This document shows, piece by piece, positions 15,759 through 24,055 of a stretch of DNA of 32,198 nucleotides (the first letter of the stretch is position 1; each line of letters opens with the position of its first letter). The translations under genes were made by a program, and so were the position numbers. The stretch covers positions 1 to 32,198 of the forward strand of contig CACHVW010000012.1 in NCBI GenBank assembly GCA_902583415.1. Reading direction: 5' to 3'. The notes below the pieces were generated by a model. The model ran no database searches. It was given only the letters and a program-made list of their open reading frames with translations, and had not been told where the DNA came from. This stretch comes from an uncultured SAR116 cluster alpha proteobacterium. GTDB lineage: Bacteria; Pseudomonadota; Alphaproteobacteria; Puniceispirillales; Marisalimonadaceae.

Positions 15759-17798
15759 ATGAGTAAACGTTTGTTGATTGATGCAAGGCAGTCTGAAGAA
15801 ACTAGAGTTATAACAACTACAAATGACATGATAGATGACTTTGAATATGAAGTTCATTCTCGAAGACAACTTAAAGGAAATATTTATCTAGCTAGAGTTA
15901 CAAGAGTAGAGCCTAGCCTTCAAGCAGCTTTTGTTGAATATGGAGGGAACCGTCAAGGCTTTCTAGCTTTTAGTGAAATTCATCCAGACTATTATAGAAT
16001 ACCCATCGAGGATAAAGAGAAACTTCTAGCTGAGGCATCTGCTAAGACTGATGAAGAGCTTTCTTTTAATGAAGATGTTAGTGAGGATACAACAGACGAT
16101 TATAATGAAGAAGAGCTAAAAAAAATAAAAAGAAATTTATATAAAAATTATAAAATCCAAGAAGTTATTGCGCGACGTCAAATATTATTAGTACAAGTTG
16201 TTAAAGAAGAACGTGGAACAAAAGGAGCTGCTTTAACTACATATATCTCCATAGCAGGAAGATATTGTGTTCTTATGCCAAATACTCCTAGAGGTGGAGG
16301 AGTAAGTAGAAAAATTGCTAATATAACAGACAGAAAAAGACTTAAGAAAATTGTAGATGACCTAGAAGTTGCAGATGGAATGGCTGTAATAATTAGAACA
16401 GCTGGTAGCAAAAGAACTAAGACTGAAATCAAAAGAGATTTTTTAAATTCAATTTCTATTTGGGAAAATGTAAAAAAACTAACTTTAGAATCTAATGCTC
16501 CTTTTCTAATACATGAAGAAGGATCATTGATTAAAAGGGCTATAAGAGATCTTTATAATAGTGAAATTGACGAAGTGTTAGTCGAGGGAATGGAAGCTTA
16601 CAAAGTTTGTAAAAATTACATGAAAGCTGTAATGCCCAGCCATGCCAAAAAAGTACAACAATACAACAATGATAGAAATCCTTTATTTCAAAAATTTAGA
16701 CTAGACGCTCAATTACAGGATATTTTCAATCCAAAAGTTAATCTCAAATCAGGTGGATATTTAATTATAGATCAAACAGAAGCTCTAGTTGCAATAGATG
16801 TCAATTCAGGAAAAGCTACAAGGGAACGATCGATAGAAGATACAGCACTTAAAACAAATTTGGAAGCAGCAGAAGAATTTGCACGTCAATCAAGACTTAG
16901 AGATCTATCTGGATTAATTGTAATTGATTTTATAGATATGGAAGAAGGCAAAAATCGTAATCTTGTTGAAAAAAAATTAAAAGATGCAATGAGAAAAGAT
17001 AGGGCAAGAATTCAAATTGGTGAAATTAGCAACTTTGGTCTTCTTGAGCTATCTAGACAACGTTTAAGACCTTCAGTAATTGAAAACTCTTCTGAGCTTT
17101 GTCCACAATGTGGTGGTTCAGGTAGGATTCAATCAATAGAGGTAAGTGCAATTCAGATTCTTAGATCTATTGAAGAAGAAGGCATTTCTAATGATAATAT
17201 CGGCATCAAAATTTCAGCACATTCTGAACTCATACTGCATATATTAAATAAAAAAAGGTCAGAATTAAATGAAATTGAAGCAAAGTACAACATTTCAATT
17301 GATTTTTTAAACGATAACTCAATTGTTCCTCCTCAAAAAAAATTAGAAGTTATTAAAAATAACTCACTTGCAAAGCAAGAAATACAAGAAATTAAAACTG
17401 ATTCTAATTCTAACAATGAAGGTGAAAATGAAAATAAAAACAAAAAAGGGAAAAGGTTAAATAGAAGAAAAAAAAGAGTTCCTAAACAAGATAGGAATGT
17501 TGTTAACACTACTTTTGAAGAAAAAAATAAAGATCAAGATGTTCATGAGGAAGCTCAACAAAAAAAACCTCGAACTAAAACTAAGAAAACAACAGTAAAG
17601 AAACCAAAAGTTAAACCTAACAATAAATTAAAGGATACTACCTCAAAAAATATAGAGAAAGAAAAAACAATAGAAACAGAAACTGAAGATATTCACATAG
17701 AAGTAAGAGAAGTTAAATCTTCATCTCCTATCGAAGTGACACAAATAGATGAAAATACAAGTTCAAAGAAACCCAAGAAAAAAGGTTGGTGGTCATAA
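15759..17798 (+). CDS. rne: Ribonuclease E/G
   Basis: The main endoribonuclease for mRNA decay and rRNA/tRNA processing. I start at ATG 15759 (MSKRLLIDARQ), which has GGAGA 7 nt upstream; a TTG at 15741 in frame is not needed. The S1 domain (about 30-175) includes LKGNIYLARVTRVEPSLQAAF and is interrupted by an acidic insert (about 85-125), as in other alphaproteobacterial enzymes. The catalytic metal ligands are D347 (AIDVNSGK) and D390 (VIDFIDM), 43 apart as in E. coli (303/346). The Zn-link is C448-P-Q-C451, and the core ends near 520. The tail to residue 679 is lysine- and glutamate-rich, low complexity, probably a disordered RNA/degradosome scaffold, and ends KKPKKKGWWS. Confidence 0.96.
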   Translation: MSKRLLIDARQSEETRVITTTNDMIDDFEYEVHSRRQLKGNIYLARVTRVEPSLQAAFVEYGGNRQGFLAFSEIHPDYYRIPIEDKEKLLAEASAKTDEELSFNEDVSEDTTDDYNEEELKKIKRNLYKNYKIQEVIARRQILLVQVVKEERGTKGAALTTYISIAGRYCVLMPNTPRGGGVSRKIANITDRKRLKKIVDDLEVADGMAVIIRTAGSKRTKTEIKRDFLNSISIWENVKKLTLESNAPFLIHEEGSLIKRAIRDLYNSEIDEVLVEGMEAYKVCKNYMKAVMPSHAKKVQQYNNDRNPLFQKFRLDAQLQDIFNPKVNLKSGGYLIIDQTEALVAIDVNSGKATRERSIEDTALKTNLEAAEEFARQSRLRDLSGLIVIDFIDMEEGKNRNLVEKKLKDAMRKDRARIQIGEISNFGLLELSRQRLRPSVIENSSELCPQCGGSGRIQSIEVSAIQILRSIEEEGISNDNIGIKISAHSELILHILNKKRSELNEIEAKYNISIDFLNDNSIVPPQKKLEVIKNNSLAKQEIQEIKTDSNSNNEGENENKNKKGKRLNRRKKRVPKQDRNVVNTTFEEKNKDQDVHEEAQQKKPRTKTKKTTVKKPKVKPNNKLKDTTSKNIEKEKTIETETEDIHIEVREVKSSSPIEVTQIDENTSSKKPKKKGWWS

Positions 17799-19150
17799 TA
17801 AAATTAATCACATTAATATTTTTAATTTTTTTTTCAAATCAATCATATTCCGCACAAAATTTTCAAATAATTCGAGATGCGGAAATCGAGCTTTTTCTAC
17901 ATAAATTAATAAAATCTACTATTGAGGAAAGCAAAAGTAAAAACTTTCACCCTAGACTAGTTTTAAATAGTGAATACAATGCTTTTGTCACAGGTTCTAA
18001 TAAAATTTATATAAATACCGGTTTGATAAATAAATCAAATTCGTTAAGTGAAATTCAAGCTGTGCTGGCTCATGAGATTGGGCATTTAGATTTGAACCAT
18101 TACAATTCAAGATTAGTTAATTCTAAAAAATTATCAAATTATTCAAAACTTGCTACATTTGCTGGCATTGCCCTATCAGCTCAAGGAAGACTAGATGCTA
18201 ATTCAGCTGTTGGCTTAATGATTGGTTCTAATGATCTTGCTACAAAATCTTTACTTCAATTTTCTAGAATACAAGAACAACAAGCAGACAAGTTTGCATT
18301 AGATCAGTTAATAAAGAATAAAATATCTTTGATGGGTCTAGAAAAATTGTTAACAAAATTAGCAAATGAAGAACTTAACAATTTAAATACATCCAAAAAC
18401 TATTATAGATCACATCCTTTTTCAAAACAAAGACTAGAACAAGTCAAAAGATATAAATTGCAATATCAAAAAGTATCATTAGGTGAACAAAAAATATCGT
18501 TTAACAACAATATAATTTCATTACAATATATAAAAAATAAAATCAAAGCTTACACTGTTGATCCTAATGATCTAATGAAAAATTTGGAAAACAAAAATGA
18601 GTTTTTATTTAACTATACGCAAATGATCGCTCTATATAGACTTGGCAAATATGATTTAGCTCAAAAAAAACTTTCTTTAATAAAAAATAAATACGAGAGG
18701 TATCCTTTTTTTTATGAGTTTAAAGCTGATATCTACTACAAAGAAGGTAAATTCAATATTGCAATAAGTGAATATGAAAAAGCTATTCGGACTTTGCAGG
18801 AAGTTTTTTCTCCTTCAACTGATCTTATAAAATTCTCTCTAATCAAGACATATTTACAAACTAATAATAGTGCTAATTTAAATAAGTCGATTATACTTTT
18901 AGAAGAACTGCTGTTGAACAATCCCAATTGGAGTTATTTATGGAGATTATTATCAAAAGCTTCTGGTAAATTAAACAAAAAAGGAATAGCTTACATTGCT
19001 TTAGCTGAAGAGGCGCTTATTAAAAAAAACTTTATTAAAGCAAAAAAATATGTAGATTTAGCGTACAAACAGACTAGTTTACCCATATCTTATAAGTTAA
19101 GAGGATCAGATATACTTAATAAAATAAAATTAAAATATCAAAAAAAGTAA
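17789..19150 (+). CDS. M48 zinc metallopeptidase with TPR repeats (BepA-like)
   Basis: A secreted or periplasmic protease. A signal peptide (about 1-22, LITLIFLIFFSNQSYSA) is followed by an M48 domain with zinc motif HEIGH (95-99) and the third ligand glutamate in QEQQADKFA (about 160). The C-terminal half (about 255-450) looks helical, with TPR-like repeats (YRLGKYDLAQKKLS, YKEGKFNIAISEYEKAI). The E. coli relative BepA handles outer-membrane protein quality control, so a similar role is inferred. No ATG exists at the front: I chose GTG 17789, with TTG 17786 as alternative. Both overlap the end of rne by about 10 nt, so translation is likely coupled. Length is about 453 residues. Confidence 0.9.
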   Translation: MVIIKLITLIFLIFFSNQSYSAQNFQIIRDAEIELFLHKLIKSTIEESKSKNFHPRLVLNSEYNAFVTGSNKIYINTGLINKSNSLSEIQAVLAHEIGHLDLNHYNSRLVNSKKLSNYSKLATFAGIALSAQGRLDANSAVGLMIGSNDLATKSLLQFSRIQEQQADKFALDQLIKNKISLMGLEKLLTKLANEELNNLNTSKNYYRSHPFSKQRLEQVKRYKLQYQKVSLGEQKISFNNNIISLQYIKNKIKAYTVDPNDLMKNLENKNEFLFNYTQMIALYRLGKYDLAQKKLSLIKNKYERYPFFYEFKADIYYKEGKFNIAISEYEKAIRTLQEVFSPSTDLIKFSLIKTYLQTNNSANLNKSIILLEELLLNNPNWSYLWRLLSKASGKLNKKGIAYIALAEEALIKKNFIKAKKYVDLAYKQTSLPISYKLRGSDILNKIKLKYQKK

Positions 19151-19171
19151 TCTATTGATAAGCAAAAAAAA

Positions 19172-19879
19172 ATGACAAGAATAATATTTATATATATATC
19201 TATTTTTATATCTAGTTTTCTAATAATATCATCGTCTCATTCTCATGAGATAAATAAAGATAACATAGATACAATAATAAAAAATTTCCTAAAAAAAAAT
19301 CCTGATTTATTAAAATCTACTTTAGATAATTACAAATTGTCTGTGGAAAATAAAAAAAGACAAAATGCCATCAAGATGTTGAAGAATATTGGTAATCCTG
19401 GCATTTTTCTTAAACAAGCTGATGTGACTATCTATGAATTTTTTGATTATAATTGCGGTTATTGTAAATCAGTAGTTAAAACAATAATGGATGCTTTATC
19501 TGAAGATAAAAAAATTAATTTTGTTTTCGTTGAATTTCCAATTTTATCTCAACAATCATATATCGCTTCTAAAGCAGCTCTTGCCTCAAAAAAACAAGGT
19601 CTATACAATAAATTTCATCTATCATTAATGACAATAAAAGGAAAAGTTAATGAAGAAAAGGTATTTAGCACAGCTAAGGAGATAGGTTTAAACATAGATC
19701 AACTAAAAATAGACATGAATAATCCAGAGATCGAACAACAATTGGCGAAAAATAGAGAAATTGCAAAATTACTTAATTTAAATGGAACTCCTGCATTTAT
19801 AATTGGCGATATTATTTATCCTGGTGCATTAAACTTAAATAAATTAAAAGAAATAATAAAACAATTTAGAGAAAGTTAA
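19172..19879 (+). CDS. DsbA-family thiol:disulfide oxidoreductase
   Basis: A periplasmic thioredoxin-fold protein of 235 residues. The signal peptide spans about 1-24 (ISSFLIISSSHS). An N-terminal helical extension (about 28-75, NIDTIIKNFLKKNPDLLKST) is the kind found in Com1/ScsC-like proteins. The active site is C95-G-Y-C98 after YEFFDYN, and the cis-proline is in LNGTPAF (about 208). The intervening helical insertion is of DsbA/Thioredoxin_4 type. It may oxidise or isomerise disulfides in envelope proteins; which of the two cannot be read from CGYC alone. It lies 21 nt after the M48 peptidase and has no obvious Shine-Dalgarno. Confidence 0.9.
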   Translation: MTRIIFIYISIFISSFLIISSSHSHEINKDNIDTIIKNFLKKNPDLLKSTLDNYKLSVENKKRQNAIKMLKNIGNPGIFLKQADVTIYEFFDYNCGYCKSVVKTIMDALSEDKKINFVFVEFPILSQQSYIASKAALASKKQGLYNKFHLSLMTIKGKVNEEKVFSTAKEIGLNIDQLKIDMNNPEIEQQLAKNREIAKLLNLNGTPAFIIGDIIYPGALNLNKLKEIIKQFRES

Positions 19880-19944
19880 CTTATCTTGGTAATTAGTCTA
19901 AAAATTGACAAAAATTTAAATTACCTAATTTTCGGAGATATGTT

Positions 19945-20385
19945 TTGAGTAAAAAATTATACATTATAAATGGTCCAAACTTAAACCTTCTTGGTACAAG
20001 AGAACCTAAAAAATATGGTAATATTTCTTTAGATAAAATAAAAAAACTTTGTACAGAAAAATGTAAAAATTACAACTTAGATTTAAGTTTTTTTCAATCA
20101 AACATTGAAGGTGAGTTGATTGATGAAATACATAACGCTATTAATGATGGACAAGGAATTATAATAAATGCAGGAGCATTAACTCATACCTCAATTGGAC
20201 TCCTTGATGCTCTGAATATGTTTAAAGGCCCTAAAATAGAATTACATATAACTAATATTTACGCTCGTGAAAATTTTCGTCATAAATCTTATATTTCACC
20301 AGTTGTTAATGGAATAATCGCTGGATTTGGTTTTAATTCTTACCTCCACGCTATAGATGCCATCAAAGACCTTATAAAAGATTAA
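19945..20385 (+). CDS. aroQ: 3-dehydroquinate dehydratase, type II
   Basis: Third step of the shikimate pathway. The 146-residue type II enzyme begins LYIINGPNLNLLGTREPKKYG, containing the catalytic arginine and tyrosine (R20, Y25 by family alignment). FFQSNIEGELIDEIH, INAGALTHTS and IELHITNIYARENFRHKSY carry the other active-site residues, including the conserved histidine. The start is TTG 19945: an upstream ATG at 19940 stops at once, and GGAGA at 19934-19938 is spaced correctly for the TTG. It precedes accB by 18 nt, a classical alphaproteobacterial linkage of aroQ with accBC. Confidence 0.96.
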   Translation: MSKKLYIINGPNLNLLGTREPKKYGNISLDKIKKLCTEKCKNYNLDLSFFQSNIEGELIDEIHNAINDGQGIIINAGALTHTSIGLLDALNMFKGPKIELHITNIYARENFRHKSYISPVVNGIIAGFGFNSYLHAIDAIKDLIKD

Positions 20386-20403
20386 ATTAGAAAAGGTAAT
20401 TTT

Positions 20404-20880
20404 ATGACAAAAAAAAATGTCCACAAAGAAAATTTAAGTATAGTCCAACAGTTCGTTGATATGGTCAACAAAGATAATTTAATGGAATTGGAATATGAGG
20501 CAGATGACTTTAAGATTAAAGTTGTAAAAAATATGAAAACTTCTTTTTCAACACCTCAAGAAGCTATTGTTAGCATTCCAAACGCTAGCGAAAATAAAGA
20601 GGCTTCTAAATCAATTGAAAGGGTAGAACAATTTACCAACAAACATCCTGGTGCTGTAAATTCTCCAATGGTTGGTTCTGCATATTCTGCACCTGAACCT
20701 GGAAAAGATCCATTTATCAAATTAAATTCTCAAGTTACAAAGGGAGATACATTGCTCATTATTGAGGCTATGAAAGTAATGAATACAATTGCTGCCCCTA
20801 AATCTGGAAAGGTAGTGTTCATTGGATTTGAGGATAGCCAACCAGTAGAATTTGATCAATTACTAGTTGTGATTGAGTAA
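20404..20880 (+). CDS. accB: Biotin carboxyl carrier protein of acetyl-CoA carboxylase
   Basis: Carries the biotin that moves carboxyl groups between AccC and the carboxyltransferase, the committed step of fatty-acid synthesis. The 158-residue protein has an N-terminal region (1-75), a short hydrophilic linker and the biotinyl domain (about 80-158) with the biotinylation motif EAMKVMN (K124). The symmetric half PMVGSAYSAPEPG is present. AAAAGGTAA precedes the ATG. accC follows 7 nt after its stop, and the two are certainly cotranscribed. Confidence 0.97.
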   Translation: MTKKNVHKENLSIVQQFVDMVNKDNLMELEYEADDFKIKVVKNMKTSFSTPQEAIVSIPNASENKEASKSIERVEQFTNKHPGAVNSPMVGSAYSAPEPGKDPFIKLNSQVTKGDTLLIIEAMKVMNTIAAPKSGKVVFIGFEDSQPVEFDQLLVVIE

Positions 20881-20887
20881 TAAAATT

Positions 20888-22234
20888 ATGTTGTTCAAAA
20901 AAATATTAATAGCAAATCGTGGTGATGTGGCATTGAGAGTTTTAAGAGCCTGCAAAGAACTTAATATTCAAACTGTCGCTATTCATTCAACTGCTGACAG
21001 CGAGGCAATGCATGTCAGATTGGCAGACGAAACTGTTTGTATTGGGGGACCATCATCATCAGAGTCATATTTGAACATCCCTGCTATAATTACTGCAGCT
21101 CAGTTAGTGGGAGCAGATGCTATCCATCCTGGAGTAGGTTTTTTATCAGAAAATTCTGATTTTGCAGAAATCGTGGAGGCTCATAATATTGTTTTTATTG
21201 GCCCAAAACCAGAACATATAAAATGTATGGGAGATAAAATACAAGCAAAAATTACAGCAAAAGAACTTGGTATTCCTCTTGTTCCAGGCTCAAAAAGTGA
21301 CGTTGTAAATTTTAAAAATGCGTTAATTGAAGCAAAAGAAATTGGCTATCCAGTGCTCATCAAAGCCGCATCAGGTGGTGGTGGTAGGGGTATGAAAGTA
21401 GCGATGAGTGAGAAAGATTTAGAATCTGCTTTTACATCAGCAAAAAGTGAAGCAAAAGCAGCCTTTGGTGATGATCGTGTTTATATGGAGAGATACCTCC
21501 AAAAACCAAGGCATATTGAAGTTCAAATTATTGGAGATAAATTAGGCAATACCGTCCATCTTGGTGAAAGAGAATGTTCTATACAAAGACGTCATCAAAA
21601 AGTAATTGAAGAAGCTCCTTCACCTGTCATAGACCAAAATACAAGGGATAAAATAGGTAATATTGCATCTATGGCTGTGGCAAAAATGGGCTATCTAGGA
21701 TTAGGTACAATTGAATTCTTATATGAAGATGGTCAATTTTTTTTCATTGAGATGAATACAAGGCTTCAGGTTGAGCATCCAATTACAGAGGCTATTACTG
21801 GAATAGATCTAGTTAAAGAACAAATTATGATTGCTGCTGGTCAACCTATATCTTTCAAACAAAATGACGTAAAATTTAATGGACACGCTATTGAATGTAG
21901 AATTAATGCAGAAGATCCAAAAACATTTATTCCTTCACCTGGCAAAATCACACAATTTCATTCTCCTTGTGGCTTAGGTATTAGATTAGAGTCATGTGTA
22001 TATTCTGGTTACGTAGTTCCCCCATATTATGATAGTTTAATTGCCAAATTAATTGTGCATGCGTCTGATAGAGAACAATGTATATTGAGGTTAAAGCAAG
22101 CTTTAAAAGAAATTGTTATTGAACCTATTTCTACTACTATTGATTTACATAAAGATATATTAGAAACCTCTGTGATGAAAGATGGGTCATATGATATAAG
22201 ATGGTTAGAAAATAAATTGTTAAATAATAATTAA
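20888..22234 (+). CDS. accC: Biotin carboxylase subunit of acetyl-CoA carboxylase
   Basis: An ATP-grasp enzyme that carboxylates biotin on AccB with bicarbonate. The 448-residue protein shows all family blocks: LIANRGDVALRVLRA at the N-terminus, HPGVGFLSEN, the glycine-rich ATP loop KAASGGGGRGMKV, HLGERECSIQRRHQKV and the metal/active-site segment FIEMNTRLQVEHPITE, then a complete C-terminal domain. I start at ATG 20888 (MLFKKILIANRG). An in-frame TTG at 20873 would overlap the accB end and add five residues not seen in homologues. Confidence 0.97.
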   Translation: MLFKKILIANRGDVALRVLRACKELNIQTVAIHSTADSEAMHVRLADETVCIGGPSSSESYLNIPAIITAAQLVGADAIHPGVGFLSENSDFAEIVEAHNIVFIGPKPEHIKCMGDKIQAKITAKELGIPLVPGSKSDVVNFKNALIEAKEIGYPVLIKAASGGGGRGMKVAMSEKDLESAFTSAKSEAKAAFGDDRVYMERYLQKPRHIEVQIIGDKLGNTVHLGERECSIQRRHQKVIEEAPSPVIDQNTRDKIGNIASMAVAKMGYLGLGTIEFLYEDGQFFFIEMNTRLQVEHPITEAITGIDLVKEQIMIAAGQPISFKQNDVKFNGHAIECRINAEDPKTFIPSPGKITQFHSPCGLGIRLESCVYSGYVVPPYYDSLIAKLIVHASDREQCILRLKQALKEIVIEPISTTIDLHKDILETSVMKDGSYDIRWLENKLLNNN

Positions 22235-22264
22235 AATATTTATCATTCGACCCAATATATATTT

Positions 22265-22939
22265 TTGAGAACTAAAGATAATAAAATAATTACTCCAGAC
22301 CAGCTTATAAGAGCTTATATGCTCGGTATGTTTCCAATGTCTGACAGCAGAACAAACAAGAAATTTTTTTTTGTTGATCCAGAATTTAGAGCTGTCATAC
22401 CAATCTTTAATTTTAATATTTCAAAAAGCCTTTTACGTCTTGTTAAAAAAAAGCCTTTTAAAATTACTATTAATAAAGCCTTTCCAGATGTCATTAAATC
22501 ATGTGCAACTATCAACAGAACTGAAACATGGATTAACAAAGAAATAGAAAGCTTGTTTATTTCTCTGTATGAAATGAAACAAGCCCATTCAGTAGAATGT
22601 TGGAAAGATGACCAATTGGTTGGGGGTATATATGGATTAGCAATAGGAGGTGTTTTCTTTGCTGAATCGATGTTTAGCAGTGTTCCAAATGGAAGTAAAA
22701 TAGCTTTATTAAATCTTGTAGCAAGATTGTGGAGAGCGGGTTTTAAAGTTTTAGATGTTCAGTTTTTAAATGATCACTTATTACAATTTGGGGCTTATGA
22801 AATAAGTAAAAATGAATTTCAGGCGGATCTTCAAAAAGCAATTCAATTAGAAGTAGACATTTTGTCTTTTGGCGAAACAGATGTTGATTTTTCTTATTGT
22901 TTATCAACCTTTTTGCAAGCAAGAATAGATATGTCATAA
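22265..22939 (+). CDS. aat: Leucyl/phenylalanyl-tRNA--protein transferase
   Basis: Aat transfers Leu or Phe from tRNA to proteins with N-terminal Lys or Arg, making them N-degrons for ClpS/ClpAP. Family blocks are ITPDQLIRAYMLGMFPMSD, the central ETWINKEIESLFISLYEMKQAHSVE-type region, GGIYGLAIGGVFFAESMFS and the C-terminal LDVQFLNDHLLQFGAYEI. The 224-residue length is normal. No ATG lies at the front; the TTG at 22265 fits family starts but has no Shine-Dalgarno. The last 46 nt overlap the end of the DUF2155 gene on the opposite strand. Its partners clpS and clpA are in the same window, about 7-9 kb away. Confidence 0.96.
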   Translation: MRTKDNKIITPDQLIRAYMLGMFPMSDSRTNKKFFFVDPEFRAVIPIFNFNISKSLLRLVKKKPFKITINKAFPDVIKSCATINRTETWINKEIESLFISLYEMKQAHSVECWKDDQLVGGIYGLAIGGVFFAESMFSSVPNGSKIALLNLVARLWRAGFKVLDVQFLNDHLLQFGAYEISKNEFQADLQKAIQLEVDILSFGETDVDFSYCLSTFLQARIDMS

Positions 22940-23274
22940 ACTGAGTTTTCTAGAGCATTTAGAGCAGGGCTAGAAGCAAACATCCACCCCTTAAACTTAA
23001 CTTCTGACAATCTATCAGAATTATCTTTTATTCTGACATATGCTAATGATTCAGGTTTAAAAATAGGTTTTGAAAAAACACACCTTTCAACGAAAATATC
23101 TAATACCCCAAATTTATGAGTTTTGGCTACATCAACTTCAAAAGTTTTTATTCTGGCCGTAATTTTGTCCAAACCTTGGATTACTAATCTATTGCCTTCA
23201 ATCCATTGAGAAGCCAATGTAGTTTTTGAAATTGATAAGAAAATTATTATGATAAAAAATTCTAAAACACGCAT
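22894..23274 (-). CDS. DUF2155 periplasmic protein
   Basis: A 126-residue alphaproteobacterial conserved protein of unknown function. The signal peptide covers about 1-21 (VLEFFIIIIFLSISKTTLA). The family features are GLDKITARIKTFEVDVAKTHKFG-type beta strands (about 34-56), a cysteine in VERCVFSKP (C65), the signature GWMFASSPALNALENSVYD (about 96-114) and a second cysteine ILACKK (C119) that may form a disulfide with the first. The 3' end overlaps aat in antisense by 46 nt. mlaD lies 31 nt upstream in the same direction, so the two likely form a small envelope operon. Confidence 0.85.
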   Translation of the reverse strand: MRVLEFFIIIIFLSISKTTLASQWIEGNRLVIQGLDKITARIKTFEVDVAKTHKFGVLDIFVERCVFSKPIFKPESLAYVRIKDNSDRLSEVKFKGWMFASSPALNALENSVYDISILACKKVDKQ

Positions 23275-23305
23275 TATTATAACCTAAGTGTTTTTTAGAT
23301 ATTTG

Positions 23306-23746
23306 TCACTCTTTTGAAAATACAACTTTCCCTAGCAAATCTGTAAAGCTTACAGCATCAGTAGTATCATATATAATATCATCTGGCTTAAGATATGTTT
23401 CAGATGAGCCAGGTATAATATCTAAAAAATTACCTCCTAAAAGGGAAGATGACGTAATTCTTGCTTGAGAGTCATCTGGTATTTTTATTTTGTTATTGAG
23501 TTTGATATATATTTGGGCATTATAATCGGCTAGATCAAGATCCAATTTAGTAATCTTTCCTACATTTATACCTGATATTTTTACATCATCACCATTTTTT
23601 AACCCTGCTGAAGATCCAAATATAAGGGATATACTATACCCGCTACTTTGATTCTTATCAATTGATTGCATACCTATTATTAAAAAGAATATGGCCGTTA
23701 TCAAAACAACTGCACCCATCAAAATTTCAATAGAACTGTATCTCAT
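23306..23746 (-). CDS. mlaD: MlaD-family (MCE domain) lipid-binding protein
   Basis: An inner-membrane anchored, periplasm-facing protein of 146 residues. One membrane segment (about 9-27, LMGAVVLITAIFFLIIGM) is followed by the MCE domain (about 35-115: FGSSAGLKNGDDVKISGINVGKI, DDSQARITSSSLLGGNFLDI). In the Mla system the hexamer ties the MlaFE ABC transporter to phospholipid movement at the outer membrane. No mlaE or mlaF is nearby, so its partners are elsewhere. AGGAAT lies 8 nt before the ATG. It is the only gene here that ends in TGA; all other complete genes end in TAA. Confidence 0.88.
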   Translation of the reverse strand: MRYSSIEILMGAVVLITAIFFLIIGMQSIDKNQSSGYSISLIFGSSAGLKNGDDVKISGINVGKITKLDLDLADYNAQIYIKLNNKIKIPDDSQARITSSSLLGGNFLDIIPGSSETYLKPDDIIYDTTDAVSFTDLLGKVVFSKE

Positions 23747-23840
23747 ATTTTATATTCCTAGTCAGGTTATTTACCAATATTATATCTCATTTATAAAAAT
23801 AATAAATCAGCATTATCAATTTTATTTTTAATAAATTTTT

Positions 23841-23869
23841 TTGACAGTTAAAAATTAAATAAAATTAAT
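23841..23869 (+). promoter_or_regulatory. Candidate distal promoter of nrdJ
   Basis: Perfect TTGACA (23841-23846), a 17-nt spacer and ATTAAT (23864-23869, 4 of 6). A second weaker possibility, TTGAAT (23894-23899) with TACTAA (23919-23924), would overlap the first NrdR-like box and so fit direct repression better. Confidence 0.35.
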
Positions 23870-23917
23870 GAGTTAAAAAAAAAAGTAAAAAAATTGAATT
23901 ATGTACTTTACGAATGC

Positions 23918-23964
23918 ATACTAAATCATGTACTTTAAACTTTAGTGATTACTATATCTTGTGT
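23918..23964. promoter_or_regulatory. Pair of NrdR-like boxes
   Basis: Compared with the NrdR consensus acaCwAtATaTwGtgt, TTACTATATCTTGTGT (23949-23964) matches 13 of 16 and ATACTAAATCATGTAC (23918-23933) matches 10 of 16, including the CTA and TGT halves. The starts are exactly 31 bp apart, about three helical turns, which is the usual spacing of paired NrdR boxes. NrdR is the ATP/dATP-sensing repressor of ribonucleotide reductase genes, so repression of nrdJ is expected. The repressor gene itself is not in this window. Confidence 0.7.
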
Positions 23965-23973
23965 TTATCCACA
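23965..23973 (+). promoter_or_regulatory. DnaA box 1
   Basis: TTATCCACA, a perfect match to the strong DnaA-binding consensus, immediately after the second NrdR-like box. DnaA regulates nrdAB in E. coli, so a link between replication initiation and nucleotide supply is plausible. Confidence 0.6.
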
Positions 23974-24055
23974 GGCTACCGTAGTAACAAAAATTCATAA
24001 AACAAGGATTAAATTAAGGAAAAACAACGCTTTATTGAAACAAATTTTTTAAATT

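Noticed and set aside
22743-22937. Leftward frame inside the end of aat, and other antisense frames within tyrS, the AsmA-like gene, mrcA, amiC, nrdJ and clpA
   Set aside because: All lie wholly or mostly within strongly supported genes on the other strand and show no family motifs.
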